Positions 38,625 through 49,758 of a stretch of 64,000 nucleotides of DNA are shown here, piece after piece. The stretch's first letter is position 1. Each line of letters opens with the position of its first letter. The notes beneath the pieces were generated by a model. The model was given only the letters and a program-made list of their open reading frames with translations. It was not told the DNA's origin and did no database searches. This stretch comes from Bacillus weihaiensis (GTDB lineage: Bacteria; Bacillota; Bacilli; Bacillales; Bacillaceae), in NCBI RefSeq assembly GCF_001889165.1, contig NZ_CP016020.1:2702501-2766500 (forward strand). The letters run 5' to 3'. Both the position numbers and the translations under genes were made by a program.

Positions 38625-41600
38625 TTATTTTTTATCTTTAACAATATCAATAATTTGCTCAAGCATTTTCACCATATCTTTTTGATTAAATGAAGGTGAT
38701 TCTTCTTTAGGTTCCGGTAAACGCTCATGCTCTTCTTGATTCGATTCAAGTTTTACATTTTGCTCTTCCTCTTCTTTAACCAATTTATCCTCAAGTAAGT
38801 AAGCTGGGATAAGCTGACCATCTGGCGTTACATACTTCTTATTCATTCTCCTTGTTTCCTTATCAAACAAGCTATATACAACTGGAATCACAAATAATGT
38901 GAGAAGTGTGCTTGAAATCAAACCTCCAATAACGGTTAACCCCATCGGTTGGTTGATTTCTGTTCCTTCTCCTATCCCTAATGCTAAAGGAAGAAGACCT
39001 AATATTGTTGTAAGAGCGGTCATCAGTATTGGTCGGATCCTTACCTTTACCGCTTCAACAAGGGCATCATACGTTTTAAAGCCTTGTGCTTTCTTCTGGT
39101 TAATAAAGTCTACAATGACTATGGCATTGTTAACAACAATGCCAGCTAAAACGATAATTCCAATAACGACAGTTAAACTAATAGGCGTATTCGCTGCAAC
39201 TAGGGCAATAGCCACCCCTATAATCATTAATGGAACTGTAAACATAATAACAAATGGATATTTAAACGATTCAAATTGTGCTGCCATCACGATATAAATA
39301 AAGATAACTGCCAGCACAAAAGCCAGGATCATATCATCTAATGATGATTCTAGTAATTCTCTATCTCCACTGAATGAAATTCCTGTTTCTTCAGGTAAGT
39401 CTAAGTCTTCTAACTCTTTATCAACTAAAGCAGACATATCACCTAGGTTTGTTGAATTGTTATATCGTAAATTATATTGCACGGCTAATTGCTTATCAAT
39501 TCTCTGTATGGATACGGGACCTTCTCCAACCTCAATGGTTGCAACGTTGCCTAATTTCACAAAAGTGTTGTCAGGTTTCTTTATAAGAAGTTCTTTTAAC
39601 GCTTCTACATCCTCTTTCACTTCAGCTTCATAGCGAACATTCACCATATAAATCTCACTATCTTTTGCATTGGTCATTTGAATAGCATCTGTTCCTCTTG
39701 TAACTTCGTTTACAACCATTCCAATTTGAACGGGTGTTAATCCATTATCTAGCGCTTTGTCACGATCTACTTGTATTTGAATTTCTTCAATCGTATCTGT
39801 TAGATCGTTACTCAGCTCTTCCACATCATCTAATTCGAGTAAAGCCTCATCAATTTTTTTGATAGATTCCTCAAGACGCTTTTCATTTGTATCACTTACA
39901 TTAAAGGTTAATGTATTCGGTGTGGATCCTGTCGATGATTGTGTACTGAAAGATAATTCAGCCGATTTATTTAGTGAATTTGCTATTTGTTCTAACGATT
40001 TTTTATTTTCATCAATAAAATCGAATGTTGAAATCGTTCGATTATCAATCTCTTCCATCTTGACATAAATTTCGGCAATATTTGTACTTCCACTACCTCT
40101 AAAGGATTGCTCCTGCGTCGAGCCTATTAAAGAAACATAAAGCTCAACGTCATTCTCATCCTCCAATTCTTGCTCCAGTGCATCCACTACCTTACTTGTT
40201 TCCTCTAAGGATGTGCCATTCTCTAGCTCTACATCGATGGTGAAAAATCCTTCATCTGTGTTAGGTAAGAAAACAGATCCCACACGTGATAGACCGTATA
40301 AACTTCCCGCAAAAATAATCACAGTTAATACGAGAACGGCTGCACGATTTTTTAGTGCCCAGCGAATTGAACGGTCCAACGATTTCATAATAGACGAATC
40401 CCGTCTAATTTCCTCTAAGTTAGTACGTGGCTTTTTTAATAACTGACTTGCAAGCATAGGAACGATAGTCAAGGCAACAAATAACGATGCAAACAAACTA
40501 AATGCAATCGTTAAAGCGAATTCAGTGAATAAGTCACCTATGATTCCTGTAATAAAGACGACCGGTACAAACACAGCAACGGTTGTTAAAGTCGATGCTA
40601 TGATGGCAGGACCCATTTCTTTTGCCCCTTCATAAGCTGCTTCTTTAGGATTTTTCCCCATCGATAGGTGACGATAAATATTTTCAATTACGACGATAGC
40701 ATTATCTACTAACATTCCAATTCCTAGAGCGAGCCCTCCAAGAGTCATGATATTTAACGTAAATTTTGAAAAATACATTAATACAAAAGTAACAATAACC
40801 GAGTATGGAATGGCAATTCCAATAATAAAAGGACTTTTCACACTGCGTAGGAAGATAAATAAGATCAACATAGCAAGAAGTCCACCAAGTATTAATGTGT
40901 TAACCATATTTCCAATTGCCTGATCTACATATTCTCCTTGATCAAAAATAATATCTGACTCAATTGAATCGTATTTTTCTTCCGATAGGATATCAGCTAA
41001 TTTCTCCTGAAAAGCATCGGAAACGGCAGCTGTGTTAGCATCTGATTGTTGTAAAACACTCACCAAAATAGATGGATCCTGATTAGCACGAGTATCAGTA
41101 TTAGATTCCTTTTTCTTAATAGCTACTTCAGCCACATCTTCTACGGTTATAGAAGTACCACTTGTTGGATCTTTTTTAATCACGATCCCTTTTAAGATAT
41201 CAAGCGAATCAATTGAGCTAATCACTCTAGTTGTTAATTGTTTTCCTTCTGATACAACCGGATCACCTGGAGTCGTTACAGAATTTGCCCTAATAGCATC
41301 GACAATCTCTGATTGACTTAACGCATTTTCTTCTAACTTATCTTGATTTAAAATAACACTCACTTCATCTTCTACTATCCCAGAAAGGTTCACACTGGCA
41401 ACACCCTCTGTTTTCACTAACTCAAGTTCCAGATCGGTAGCAAGCTGCTGAAGCTGCTCAACATTTCCACTAGACGTTAAAGAAAGTTGGATAATTGGGA
41501 ATTGAGAAGGATCAAATTTTAAAAACCTTGGATTTCCTGCATCATCAGGTAATGGAGCATCCTGCATTTTTGTTCTTATTTCATCTTGAACATCATTAAT

Positions 41601-41900
41601 ATCTGTTGCCCAAGAAAATTGCATGAGTACTAAACTAGCATTCTCCTGAGAGGTTGAAGTAATCTTGTCTATACCTTGTACAGTTGATAATGATTCTTCT
41701 AAAGGCTTCGACACCTTTTCAACTACTTCGTTTGGGCCTGCCCCCTCATAATTCGTTACGACAACACCAACAGGAGGATTTATTTCAGGAATTAATTTTA
41801 GTGGAATATTAAATACGGAAACAACACCTAGAATTAAGACTAAAAACATTGTCACAATTGTAAAAACAGGTCTTCTTATCGAAAACTTACTTATTCTCAT
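38625..41900 (-). CDS. RND-family efflux transporter (SwrC-like)
   Basis: AcrB/SwrC-type RND permease. First membrane helix at residues 10-30 (FSIRRPVFTIV), large extracellular loops, and two sets of helices: about 330-500, with GGLALGIGMLVDNAIVVIENIYR, and 850-1020. The D of GMLVDNAIVVIEN is the proton-relay type. The C-terminal tail (after 1030) is charged and glutamate-rich. It may export surfactants, lipids or toxic amphiphiles, as SwrC does for surfactin. It starts at ATG after GAGAGGGG. A MarR-type gene lies just upstream on the same strand. Confidence 0.9.
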   Translation of the reverse strand: MRISKFSIRRPVFTIVTMFLVLILGVVSVFNIPLKLIPEINPPVGVVVTNYEGAGPNEVVEKVSKPLEESLSTVQGIDKITSTSQENASLVLMQFSWATDINDVQDEIRTKMQDAPLPDDAGNPRFLKFDPSQFPIIQLSLTSSGNVEQLQQLATDLELELVKTEGVASVNLSGIVEDEVSVILNQDKLEENALSQSEIVDAIRANSVTTPGDPVVSEGKQLTTRVISSIDSLDILKGIVIKKDPTSGTSITVEDVAEVAIKKKESNTDTRANQDPSILVSVLQQSDANTAAVSDAFQEKLADILSEEKYDSIESDIIFDQGEYVDQAIGNMVNTLILGGLLAMLILFIFLRSVKSPFIIGIAIPYSVIVTFVLMYFSKFTLNIMTLGGLALGIGMLVDNAIVVIENIYRHLSMGKNPKEAAYEGAKEMGPAIIASTLTTVAVFVPVVFITGIIGDLFTEFALTIAFSLFASLFVALTIVPMLASQLLKKPRTNLEEIRRDSSIMKSLDRSIRWALKNRAAVLVLTVIIFAGSLYGLSRVGSVFLPNTDEGFFTIDVELENGTSLEETSKVVDALEQELEDENDVELYVSLIGSTQEQSFRGSGSTNIAEIYVKMEEIDNRTISTFDFIDENKKSLEQIANSLNKSAELSFSTQSSTGSTPNTLTFNVSDTNEKRLEESIKKIDEALLELDDVEELSNDLTDTIEEIQIQVDRDKALDNGLTPVQIGMVVNEVTRGTDAIQMTNAKDSEIYMVNVRYEAEVKEDVEALKELLIKKPDNTFVKLGNVATIEVGEGPVSIQRIDKQLAVQYNLRYNNSTNLGDMSALVDKELEDLDLPEETGISFSGDRELLESSLDDMILAFVLAVIFIYIVMAAQFESFKYPFVIMFTVPLMIIGVAIALVAANTPISLTVVIGIIVLAGIVVNNAIVIVDFINQKKAQGFKTYDALVEAVKVRIRPILMTALTTILGLLPLALGIGEGTEINQPMGLTVIGGLISSTLLTLFVIPVVYSLFDKETRRMNKKYVTPDGQLIPAYLLEDKLVKEEEEQNVKLESNQEEHERLPEPKEESPSFNQKDMVKMLEQIIDIVKDKK

Positions 41901-42214
41901 CAAGTAACCCCTCTCATGTTTCTCACATCATTTTTTCTTCTTTTCGAGTTCAATATAATGCTTATATTTTCCAATATCAAGTTTTAACATGTTTCAAGAA
42001 TACCATTCCTATTGATACACACTCTTTACTTGAAATATAAATCGATTGATCTACCTCAACATATACCCACATCTTATCCATTCAAGCATATCTATATGAT
42101 GTTCAATGAGCAACTAAATTGCTTATTACATGGGTTTTTAAGACTAATTTAAAATCAAATCATGTATGATTCGAAAAGAATTGCACGATGTAGCAACCCA
42201 AGTAGACGACAAAA
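41901..42214. other. Intergenic gap before the RND gene
   Basis: About 310 AT-rich bases with no convincing frame. It should contain the promoter of the RND gene, because a terminator separates it from the marR-type gene. Confidence 0.4.
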
Positions 42215-42242
42215 AAAGCAGTGAGTTCAAATCCACTGCTTT
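42215..42242 (-). terminator. Terminator of the MarR-family gene
   Basis: AAAGCAGTG pairs with CACTGCTTT; minus strand continues TTTTGTCG. Confidence 0.82.
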
Positions 42243-42296
42243 ATGTATCCTTCTATCTTCGTTCTATGGCAAATAGCTCTTAATCCGACTCACTAC

Positions 42297-42755
42297 TCAC
42301 CGAAACAATAAATGTTGAGAATGGTGTCCCGCTTTCTTTAATAGCGCTTTCAATTCTGCCTTTTCTTCTGCGTTTAATCCTGAAAAAGCCCTCGCAATAC
42401 GTATTGCGTGGATTGGATAAATTTCATGTAAATATGCATCCCCTTTTTCCGTTAACTTTGCATATATTGAACGTTTATCCTTAGGATCCTGTTCCCTATA
42501 AATGTACCCATTTTTCTCCAGCTTATCAATAACGTACGTCACATTTCCACTTACCAATAAAAGCCTCGACCCAAGTTGTTGTAGCTTTTGTGGACCCTTT
42601 GTAAATAATAATTCTAAAACTGCAAATTCTGTTGGATTAAAACCATGTTCCTTACTGTCACGAATTGAATGTTCAGATACGCTTTTGAAAGCCCTTGCAA
42701 AAACACGGAACAAATCAAGAGCATCTTGTAATTCTTCTTCAGTATAAGATCTCAT
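42297..42755 (-). CDS. MarR-family regulator (MhqR-like)
   Basis: Winged helix-turn-helix protein of 152 residues: the recognition region SRLLLVSGNVTYVIDKLEKNGYI, then the wing with DPKDKRSIYAKLTEKG. The segment NPTEFAVLELLFTKGPQKLQQLG resembles MhqR (YkvE), which senses quinones. The open frame extends upstream, but the ATG at 42755 behind AAGAGGGCG is the natural start. It may control the RND pump or a distant target; a terminator stands between. Confidence 0.85.
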   Translation of the reverse strand: MRSYTEEELQDALDLFRVFARAFKSVSEHSIRDSKEHGFNPTEFAVLELLFTKGPQKLQQLGSRLLLVSGNVTYVIDKLEKNGYIYREQDPKDKRSIYAKLTEKGDAYLHEIYPIHAIRIARAFSGLNAEEKAELKALLKKAGHHSQHLLFR

Positions 42756-43190
42756 CCCATCGCCCTCTTGTTTAAAAATTATTCGTACAAAATAATAAAA
42801 TACGTAACTTATATTCAATTTTACTACTAATTTTATGAAATTTGAAGATATAAAAAAAACAAAAGGGATATAAATTTTATTATAGACCTGACTATAGTAT
42901 ACCAACATAAAGTAGAGTTTAAGCTATTTCAATTGACACTCTAACTAATTCATCCATAATTTTTCATCCCAAACCCTCTTCTACTCCTTTCAAAGGATAA
43001 GCAAGTTTCTATATTAATTCTAATAAGGCATATTTAATTCCGCTAATTATCTAGATATGTTAAAATAGTACGATAATATTTAGTTGGTTAGAAGCCGTAA
43101 ATTGAGGAAACTTCTGTTTCTATTGTCCGTATCTTATTTGTCTATTTTTAAAAATCCAGCATTATATTTTTATGTTAAAGGAGTTCAAAA

Positions 43191-43802
43191 ATGAAAAGCA
43201 CTGGGACATTTTCGCTAGTAGTGATAGCTACCATTTTTTTAGCTGCTTGTGGTGTACAATCATCGAATGAACCTGAGCACCAATCAAGTAAAAACTTAAC
43301 AAAAAATGAAGATCTCTCCTCAAATATTAATCCAGAAAAGCCTGAGAATAGCAATTCAACTGAACAAGAAGAATCTACTTCACCTACAACTACTGAAAAA
43401 TCATCAGAGCTCACAAATAAGAACAGTAAAATGACTGAAAGTAAAAAGAATGAATATCTTAAGAAATTAACTGATACTAAAGAAATTACGGAAAAATTGG
43501 AAGCTTCCGACTCATCGACATACGCTCTGAAGGAAGTCGAAAACAAGAGATGGGAAATATGGGATGATTTATTGAATGAAATTTATGGTGTGTTAGAGGA
43601 ACAACTCCAATCAGATCAAATGGACCAATTAAGACAAGAACAACGAAATTGGGTAACAGAAAGAGATAAAAACGCATTAGATGCATCCCTAAAATATAAA
43701 GGTGGTACACAGGAACACTTAGAATATGTGTCAGTTCTTGCAAACCAAACAGAAGAAAGATGTTATGAATTAGTCGAAATTTACATGAGCGAGTTACCGT
43801 AA
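43191..43802 (+). CDS. Lipoprotein with LprI/DUF1311 domain
   Basis: N-terminal lipoprotein signal (LAAC, cysteine at about residue 20), then a 50-residue Ser/Asn/Glu-rich linker and a C-terminal DUF1311 (LprI-like) domain with RWEIWDDLLNEIY, LRQEQRNWVTERD and a single later cysteine. LprI-type domains include a lysozyme inhibitor in mycobacteria; in Bacillus the role is unknown. The ATG follows AAAGGAG. No operon partners. Confidence 0.85.
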   Translation: MKSTGTFSLVVIATIFLAACGVQSSNEPEHQSSKNLTKNEDLSSNINPEKPENSNSTEQEESTSPTTTEKSSELTNKNSKMTESKKNEYLKKLTDTKEITEKLEASDSSTYALKEVENKRWEIWDDLLNEIYGVLEEQLQSDQMDQLRQEQRNWVTERDKNALDASLKYKGGTQEHLEYVSVLANQTEERCYELVEIYMSELP

Positions 43803-43859
43803 GTAAGGCATTCATTTAAGCTCCGTTAACCCAGTTGTTCAACCCATTACACACATTCA

Positions 43860-43990
43860 CTTTACGCGGACAGTCCGGGAGTCTTCGTATCTGCTTGCGT
43901 CATCTCCCTTTGACGCGCTACTAATGTAAGATTTTCATGGCTTCCACTACGATCAACAAAGAGCAAAAAATCAATGTTCATTCAGCATAA
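43860..43990. repeat. Degenerate interspersed repeat, copy 2
   Basis: ACGCGGACAGTCCGGGAGTCTT, shortly followed by GACGCG and the tail CTTCCACTACGATCAACAAA. The tail matches copy 1 at about 505. It fills most of the gap between the DUF1311 gene and the FbpA-like gene. Confidence 0.5.
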
Positions 43991-44009
43991 CTTAATAAAA
44001 CAATATAAA

Positions 44010-44042
44010 AAAAGACGCTATAAATCTAAAAAAGCGTCTTTT
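44010..44042. terminator. Bidirectional terminator
   Basis: AAAAGACGCT pairs with AGCGTCTTTT around an AT-rich loop, with T runs on both strands. It lies between convergent genes. Confidence 0.82.
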
Positions 44043-44155
44043 TTATACTTATTCTATGAATACACAAATCTCAGGTGAATTTAATTTCCACTTAAAACTT
44101 CCTTTCAGCTTTTCTTCAGAGCATCGAACTGTATGAGCTTAAGAGAGTGTTGTTT

Positions 44156-44341
44156 TTACAATGACGATGTACTTCGCTTTTTTTGTTGCGGCATATTGTG
44201 ATAAAAATAATTATACTCATTCTTTAGCTCTGTCAAAGTCATTTTATTCATCACCTGTTTATTATATACGCCAATAGCCATCAATTTTTGAGAATAGTAT
44301 TTTCTTTGCTCTTCAAGTGCATTTTGTAATAATTTGCTCAC
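44156..44341 (-). CDS. FbpA-like small basic protein
   Basis: Resembles Fur-regulated basic protein FbpA: a helical LLQNALEEQRKYYSQKLMAIGVYNK, then a LTLTELKNEY-type motif (TLTELKNEY here) and a basic end. In B. subtilis FbpA works with the small RNA FsrA in the iron-sparing response. The frame opens at ATG 44356, but the GTG at 44341, 9 bases after GGAG, gives the short N-terminus usual for the family; the choice is uncertain. No clear Fur box was seen upstream. Confidence 0.65.
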   Translation of the reverse strand: MSKLLQNALEEQRKYYSQKLMAIGVYNKQVMNKMTLTELKNEYNYFYHNMPQQKKRSTSSL

Positions 44342-44509
44342 GGCACTCATCTCCATTTAAAAAATTTAACTACCTTAAATTTACATTAGAATTGTTATGT
44401 GACGATTAAGGCAATGTTAATTTTCTCTTTCAACTTATTAAAATTATATGAATTTGATTAATTATTTGTAATAGTGTCAATGCTAGTTTCAACATGAACA
44501 GGAGTTGAA

Positions 44510-44800
44510 ATGATGCATATTAAATTAATTGCCTTTAAAGAAGATACCTATCATTCGGTCACATCAATCTATTACTTAAATCTCTCAGAACCAAAACATC
44601 AGCAGCTTCATATGGCCATTTTCACGAATGAAAACCTAGAAATCCTAACGTGTTATAATCCAACTACACATACGTATGAGGAAATCACGACAATGTTTCC
44701 AAAACAACATCTTACTCATCTTTCTGCTCAAATACGTTCTCAAATTGTAAGTCCTAAACTTTCAACTACCACTAGAAAAGTAAATCTACCCTCAGCATGA
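44510..44800 (+). CDS. Hypothetical protein, 96 residues
   Basis: Not recognised. Two ATGs follow AGGAG (44500-44504). The sequence is threonine- and histidine-rich (CYNPTTHTYEEITTMFPKQH), with a beta-rich first half and no signal or membrane segment. Monocistronic. The sound ribosome site favours a real gene. Confidence 0.55.
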   Translation: MMHIKLIAFKEDTYHSVTSIYYLNLSEPKHQQLHMAIFTNENLEILTCYNPTTHTYEEITTMFPKQHLTHLSAQIRSQIVSPKLSTTTRKVNLPSA

Positions 44801-45212
44801 TTACCCTTAAAACTAGACAGCTAATCCTCTTTTTTATAGATTCATTCGTTTCGCTATCAACATTTCTTTTTACTTGTTCTCATTTCTAGTGCAATAGTTG
44901 CTCGCTCCATTCTATTCAAACAAAAGCTAAACTTTAAGGCTTTTCTATAAAAAATTCCACATGCAAGATATTCCCCACTCCTTTACGGTTTTCTCTAATC
45001 AGGAAACGTAGCTCCCTTTTTTGACCAACCAGGATTTAAGGCTTGAATTTTTTAGAGATTTCCTAGTAAATAGCAAACAAAATTTACAAAATAATGGTCC
45101 CTTATCAAATTTAGTAAATGATTTTTCACACCTTCATTATACTTTTCTTATCACAAAACATCCTCCATGTCGTTACATAAGCTAACAAATGAATTTTATC
45201 ACTAATTTTTTA
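44801..45212. other. Intergenic gap upstream of tnrA
   Basis: About 410 AT-rich bases with no frame I can support. The end nearest tnrA holds its TnrA box and promoter. Confidence 0.4.
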
Positions 45213-45229
45213 TGTTAGATTTTCTAACA
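45213..45229. promoter_or_regulatory. TnrA box upstream of tnrA
   Basis: TGTTAGATTTTCTAACA matches the TnrA/GlnR box TGTNANATTTTNTNACA at all fixed positions. It lies 70 bases before tnrA, upstream of a TATACT-type -10 near 45,260, the arrangement expected for autoactivation. Confidence 0.88.
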
Positions 45230-45298
45230 AAAATGTATGCTTCTATGTGTGAATCGAGATATACTTGTAAAAAAGCTGCGGTTTTATGAGGTGATAAT

Positions 45299-45637
45299 AT
45301 GAGTCAACCTGACCTATCTTACAAAGACAAGAAGGTCATCTCAATTGGAACAGTGAGTGAATTAACAGGATTAACATTAAGGCAAATTCGTTATTATGAA
45401 GAAAGAAAACTAATTGCACCTTACCGAAACGAATCTGGCACGAGAAAATATTCTTTTACTGATATCGAGACTTTGATGGATATTGCTGATAAGCGTGAGG
45501 ATGGTGTCCAAACAACAGAAATTTTAAAGGAATTGCGACTTAAAGAGAAAAAACGTGAAAGTGAAATGGATGTAAAGAAGAAAATGCTTCAAGGACAATT
45601 AAATGCTCAATTTAAACAAGGTCGAGGAAGATCCTAG
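45299..45637 (+). CDS. tnrA: Nitrogen regulator TnrA
   Basis: MerR-family global regulator of nitrogen limitation. The HTH and wing [30 protein letters not shown] and [25 protein letters not shown] are nearly those of B. subtilis TnrA. The C-terminal [16 protein letters not shown] is the glutamine-synthetase-binding tail that separates TnrA from GlnR. ATG after TGAGGTGAT. A perfect TnrA box upstream suggests autoregulation. Confidence 0.95.
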   Translation: MSQPDLSYKDKKVISIGTVSELTGLTLRQIRYYEERKLIAPYRNESGTRKYSFTDIETLMDIADKREDGVQTTEILKELRLKEKKRESEMDVKKKMLQGQLNAQFKQGRGRS

Positions 45638-45918
45638 GGGAGAATTATCTATCTCACATGATAAAATATGAGCTATAGTATCAATACTATGCAAAGACAT
45701 ACTTGGAAATCATATCTTATTGGGGATACTCCCTAATTCCCCCACCTAAACTCTTGTTACACACAAAATATAAGCATCATCACACCACCAAACTACTAAA
45801 TATAGTATTTTTTTGAAAAAATATTGTAAAAAAGCAGCGTCAACTCTTTACATTACTGGAAAATTAACGATAATAGAATTAATAGGTTAATTTAATCTAG
45901 TAATAAGAGGTGTTCAAT

Positions 45919-46086
45919 ATGAATTCTATTGATGCTGTGATTGAAGAATACCGCAAGAAGATGTTTATTATCGCAAAGGAAGATGGAATGAATTCGCACC
46001 GAACATTAATGGCAAGTCAATATTTAGATCATTTATTAAACGTAAAAATGAATGAAGCTCAACTCCTTCCGTGTAAGGAAAAGTAA
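45919..46086 (+). CDS. Second Spo0E-like aspartyl-phosphatase
   Basis: 55 residues, MNSIDAVIEEYRKKMFIIAK followed by SQYLDHLLN near residue 33-41, which fits the Spo0E signature S-Q-x-L-D. It starts at ATG after AAGAGGTG. It is shorter and more divergent than the copy at 200-382; the target response regulator may be Spo0A or another one. Confidence 0.75.
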   Translation: MNSIDAVIEEYRKKMFIIAKEDGMNSHRTLMASQYLDHLLNVKMNEAQLLPCKEK

Positions 46087-46232
46087 ATGGTGAAGCTTCT
46101 TATACATTTACATCTTTTTTAACACACTTTATCATATCGTATGATGAATGAGACTACTCATAATTATTGTGAGGAAGTCTCTCTTTTTATGTTTTTCTAG
46201 ATGAATGAATTGAGATACAGGAGGACTTGCAA

Positions 46233-46880
46233 ATGGAAATTGTTTGGCTAAGTAAAGGAAAACCAAAAACACTCATTTATAAAGAGAAGGAATACCGTTC
46301 TGGCATTAGCAAGGCTCAAGTAAACACCTTGGACGTACATAAAACAATCATATCTGGGGATGATGTGGAGAACCATGAATATCATGGTGGAGTAGATCGA
46401 GTCATCTGTGTATACCCCTACGAACATTATCAATTCTGGGAAAAAACATACCAGACCTCTCTTCCCAAAGCTGCCTTTGGAGAAAATATGACGGTTAGCC
46501 GCATGACAGAAGAAATAGTATGTGTAGGGGATATGTATCAAATCGGAGAAACAATCCTGCAAGTATCGCAAGGTAGATTCCCTTGTTCGACTATCAACAA
46601 ACATACTAACATCCCTACATTACTTGCTAGAATTGTAGAAAAAGGATATACCGGCTACTTTTTTCGAGTTGTTAAAGAAGGAAGAATTTCTGAAAATGAC
46701 AGGATACATTTAATTGAAAAACATCCATTTCAACTATCAATCGCAAAGATTCATCATACCTATTTTCACGACAAGCAAAACCTTAAGCTGATGGAGAAAA
46801 TGATTTTACTCGATGAACTTTCAAAAGAATGGAAGGATCGAGTAAAAAAACTTTATTCCCAGCAACAACAAATCAAGTAA
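46233..46880 (+). CDS. MOSC-domain protein
   Basis: MOSC fold with 3-alpha C-terminal domain (YiiM/YflK type). Features: GDDVENHEYHGGVDRVICVYPYEHYQFW, GENMTV, and QGRFPCSTINKH with the cysteine expected to bind sulfur or the molybdenum cofactor. These proteins may detoxify N-hydroxylated compounds. The TTG at 46227 is in frame, but the ATG at 46233 is 8 bases from AGGAGG and is chosen. Monocistronic. Confidence 0.88.
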   Translation: MEIVWLSKGKPKTLIYKEKEYRSGISKAQVNTLDVHKTIISGDDVENHEYHGGVDRVICVYPYEHYQFWEKTYQTSLPKAAFGENMTVSRMTEEIVCVGDMYQIGETILQVSQGRFPCSTINKHTNIPTLLARIVEKGYTGYFFRVVKEGRISENDRIHLIEKHPFQLSIAKIHHTYFHDKQNLKLMEKMILLDELSKEWKDRVKKLYSQQQQIK

Positions 46881-46957
46881 TAACATTCTATCCGCCATCC
46901 AGTCCCATTTAAAGTCGGTGGGATTTTTATTTCACAAATAATTATTTCAAAATTCTG

Positions 46958-46985
46958 TTGACTTCTTGTTTTACTGTGATATGAT
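46958..46985 (+). promoter_or_regulatory. Promoter of thiC
   Basis: TTGACT (46958-46963), 16-base spacer, TATGAT (46980-46985), 30 bases before the TPP aptamer. Confidence 0.7.
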
Positions 46986-47014
46986 ATGACTGATTACAGT
47001 AATATTTCCAATTT

Positions 47015-47113
47015 CTACTAGGGGGGTCCATTAGCTTGGACTGAGAGAGAAACGCGTTTGAAGTTTCTTGACCCTTTGAACCTGATCTGGATGATACCAG
47101 CGTAGGGAAGTAG
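47015..47113 (+). promoter_or_regulatory. TPP riboswitch (THI element)
   Basis: Conserved TPP core: GGGGGTCC, CTGAGAGAGAAA, ACCCTTTGAACCTGATCTGG, ATGATACCAGCGTAGGGAAG. The closing stem is CTACT with AGTAG. TPP binding should cause termination before thiC. Confidence 0.97.
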
Positions 47114-47144
47114 CAACATTGTTCAAGGGTGCTCTTTTTCGTGA

Positions 47145-49034
<1,890 letters not shown>

Positions 49035-49046
49035 CAAGTTAACATA

Positions 49047-49077
49047 AAGCAGGAGGAACGAACACTTCCTTCTGCTT
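49047..49077 (+). terminator. Terminator of thiC
   Basis: AAGCAGGAGGAA pairs with TTCCTTCTGCTT (one G-T), followed by CTTCATTTTTT. Confidence 0.82.
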
Positions 49078-49123
49078 CTTCATTTTTTAGCTTTTGGGTA
49101 TTATGTGATGATTACAACAAAGG

Positions 49124-49528
49124 TTAAGAAAAGATTCTTTCATAATAAGGATCATAACCCACAGCCTCGTATGTGATCCCTTTAAATTGATGATCATGCT
49201 TAGGACGTTCATTTGCAGCATATTGAACTCCACCATAAAGTAACTCTAGTGGTTCATCATAATTATAATAGGTCCTATCAGATATCTCATGATAATGTCC
49301 TCCATCTCCCAAAGGAATAGCCGGTCCTGTTACACTATAAAATCGATGATAATGTTTACCCTGATTGGATGTAATCCCCTGAAATGCATGAACATGCCCA
49401 TCCAACCCATTCCCATTTACAGTCTTAGTGAATCCTTCAATATAATGATAATGTCCTTTTACAAGTGTTGTTCTTGCGAAAAAACGATGAGAATGATGAG
49501 GTTTCACCGTTCCAATAGGAATTAACAT
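49124..49528 (-). CDS. YmaF-family histidine-rich protein
   Basis: 134 residues with repeated HxH pairs (HHSHRFF, GHYHYIEG, GHVHAFQG, KHYHRFY, GHYHEIS, KHDHQFKG) spaced at 15-25 residues. This is the YmaF pattern; some members are spore-associated, and metal binding is likely though unproven. ATG after AGAGGAGTG. Convergent with thiC. Confidence 0.85.
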   Translation of the reverse strand: MLIPIGTVKPHHSHRFFARTTLVKGHYHYIEGFTKTVNGNGLDGHVHAFQGITSNQGKHYHRFYSVTGPAIPLGDGGHYHEISDRTYYNYDEPLELLYGGVQYAANERPKHDHQFKGITYEAVGYDPYYERIFS

Positions 49529-49758
49529 ACTTTCACACTCCTCTTACCTCAGTTGCCTCTTCACTAGTTAGTGATGGTTTTTAGACTATTTTTCATGTTA
49601 TATAGCTTATGTTCAAAGAACTATATGGTTCAATTCATCTGTTTTCTTACTCCACACCTCCACTACCACAAAATCTCAAAGTAGAACGTATTAGGAATAA
49701 AAAGAAAAAAATGACAAACTACTATATCATCTAGAAAACTTAGGAGGAACCTTACATA

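Noticed and set aside
43175-43546. 123-residue minus-strand frame
   Set aside because: It is antisense to the DUF1311 lipoprotein gene, which has a lipobox and a ribosome site.
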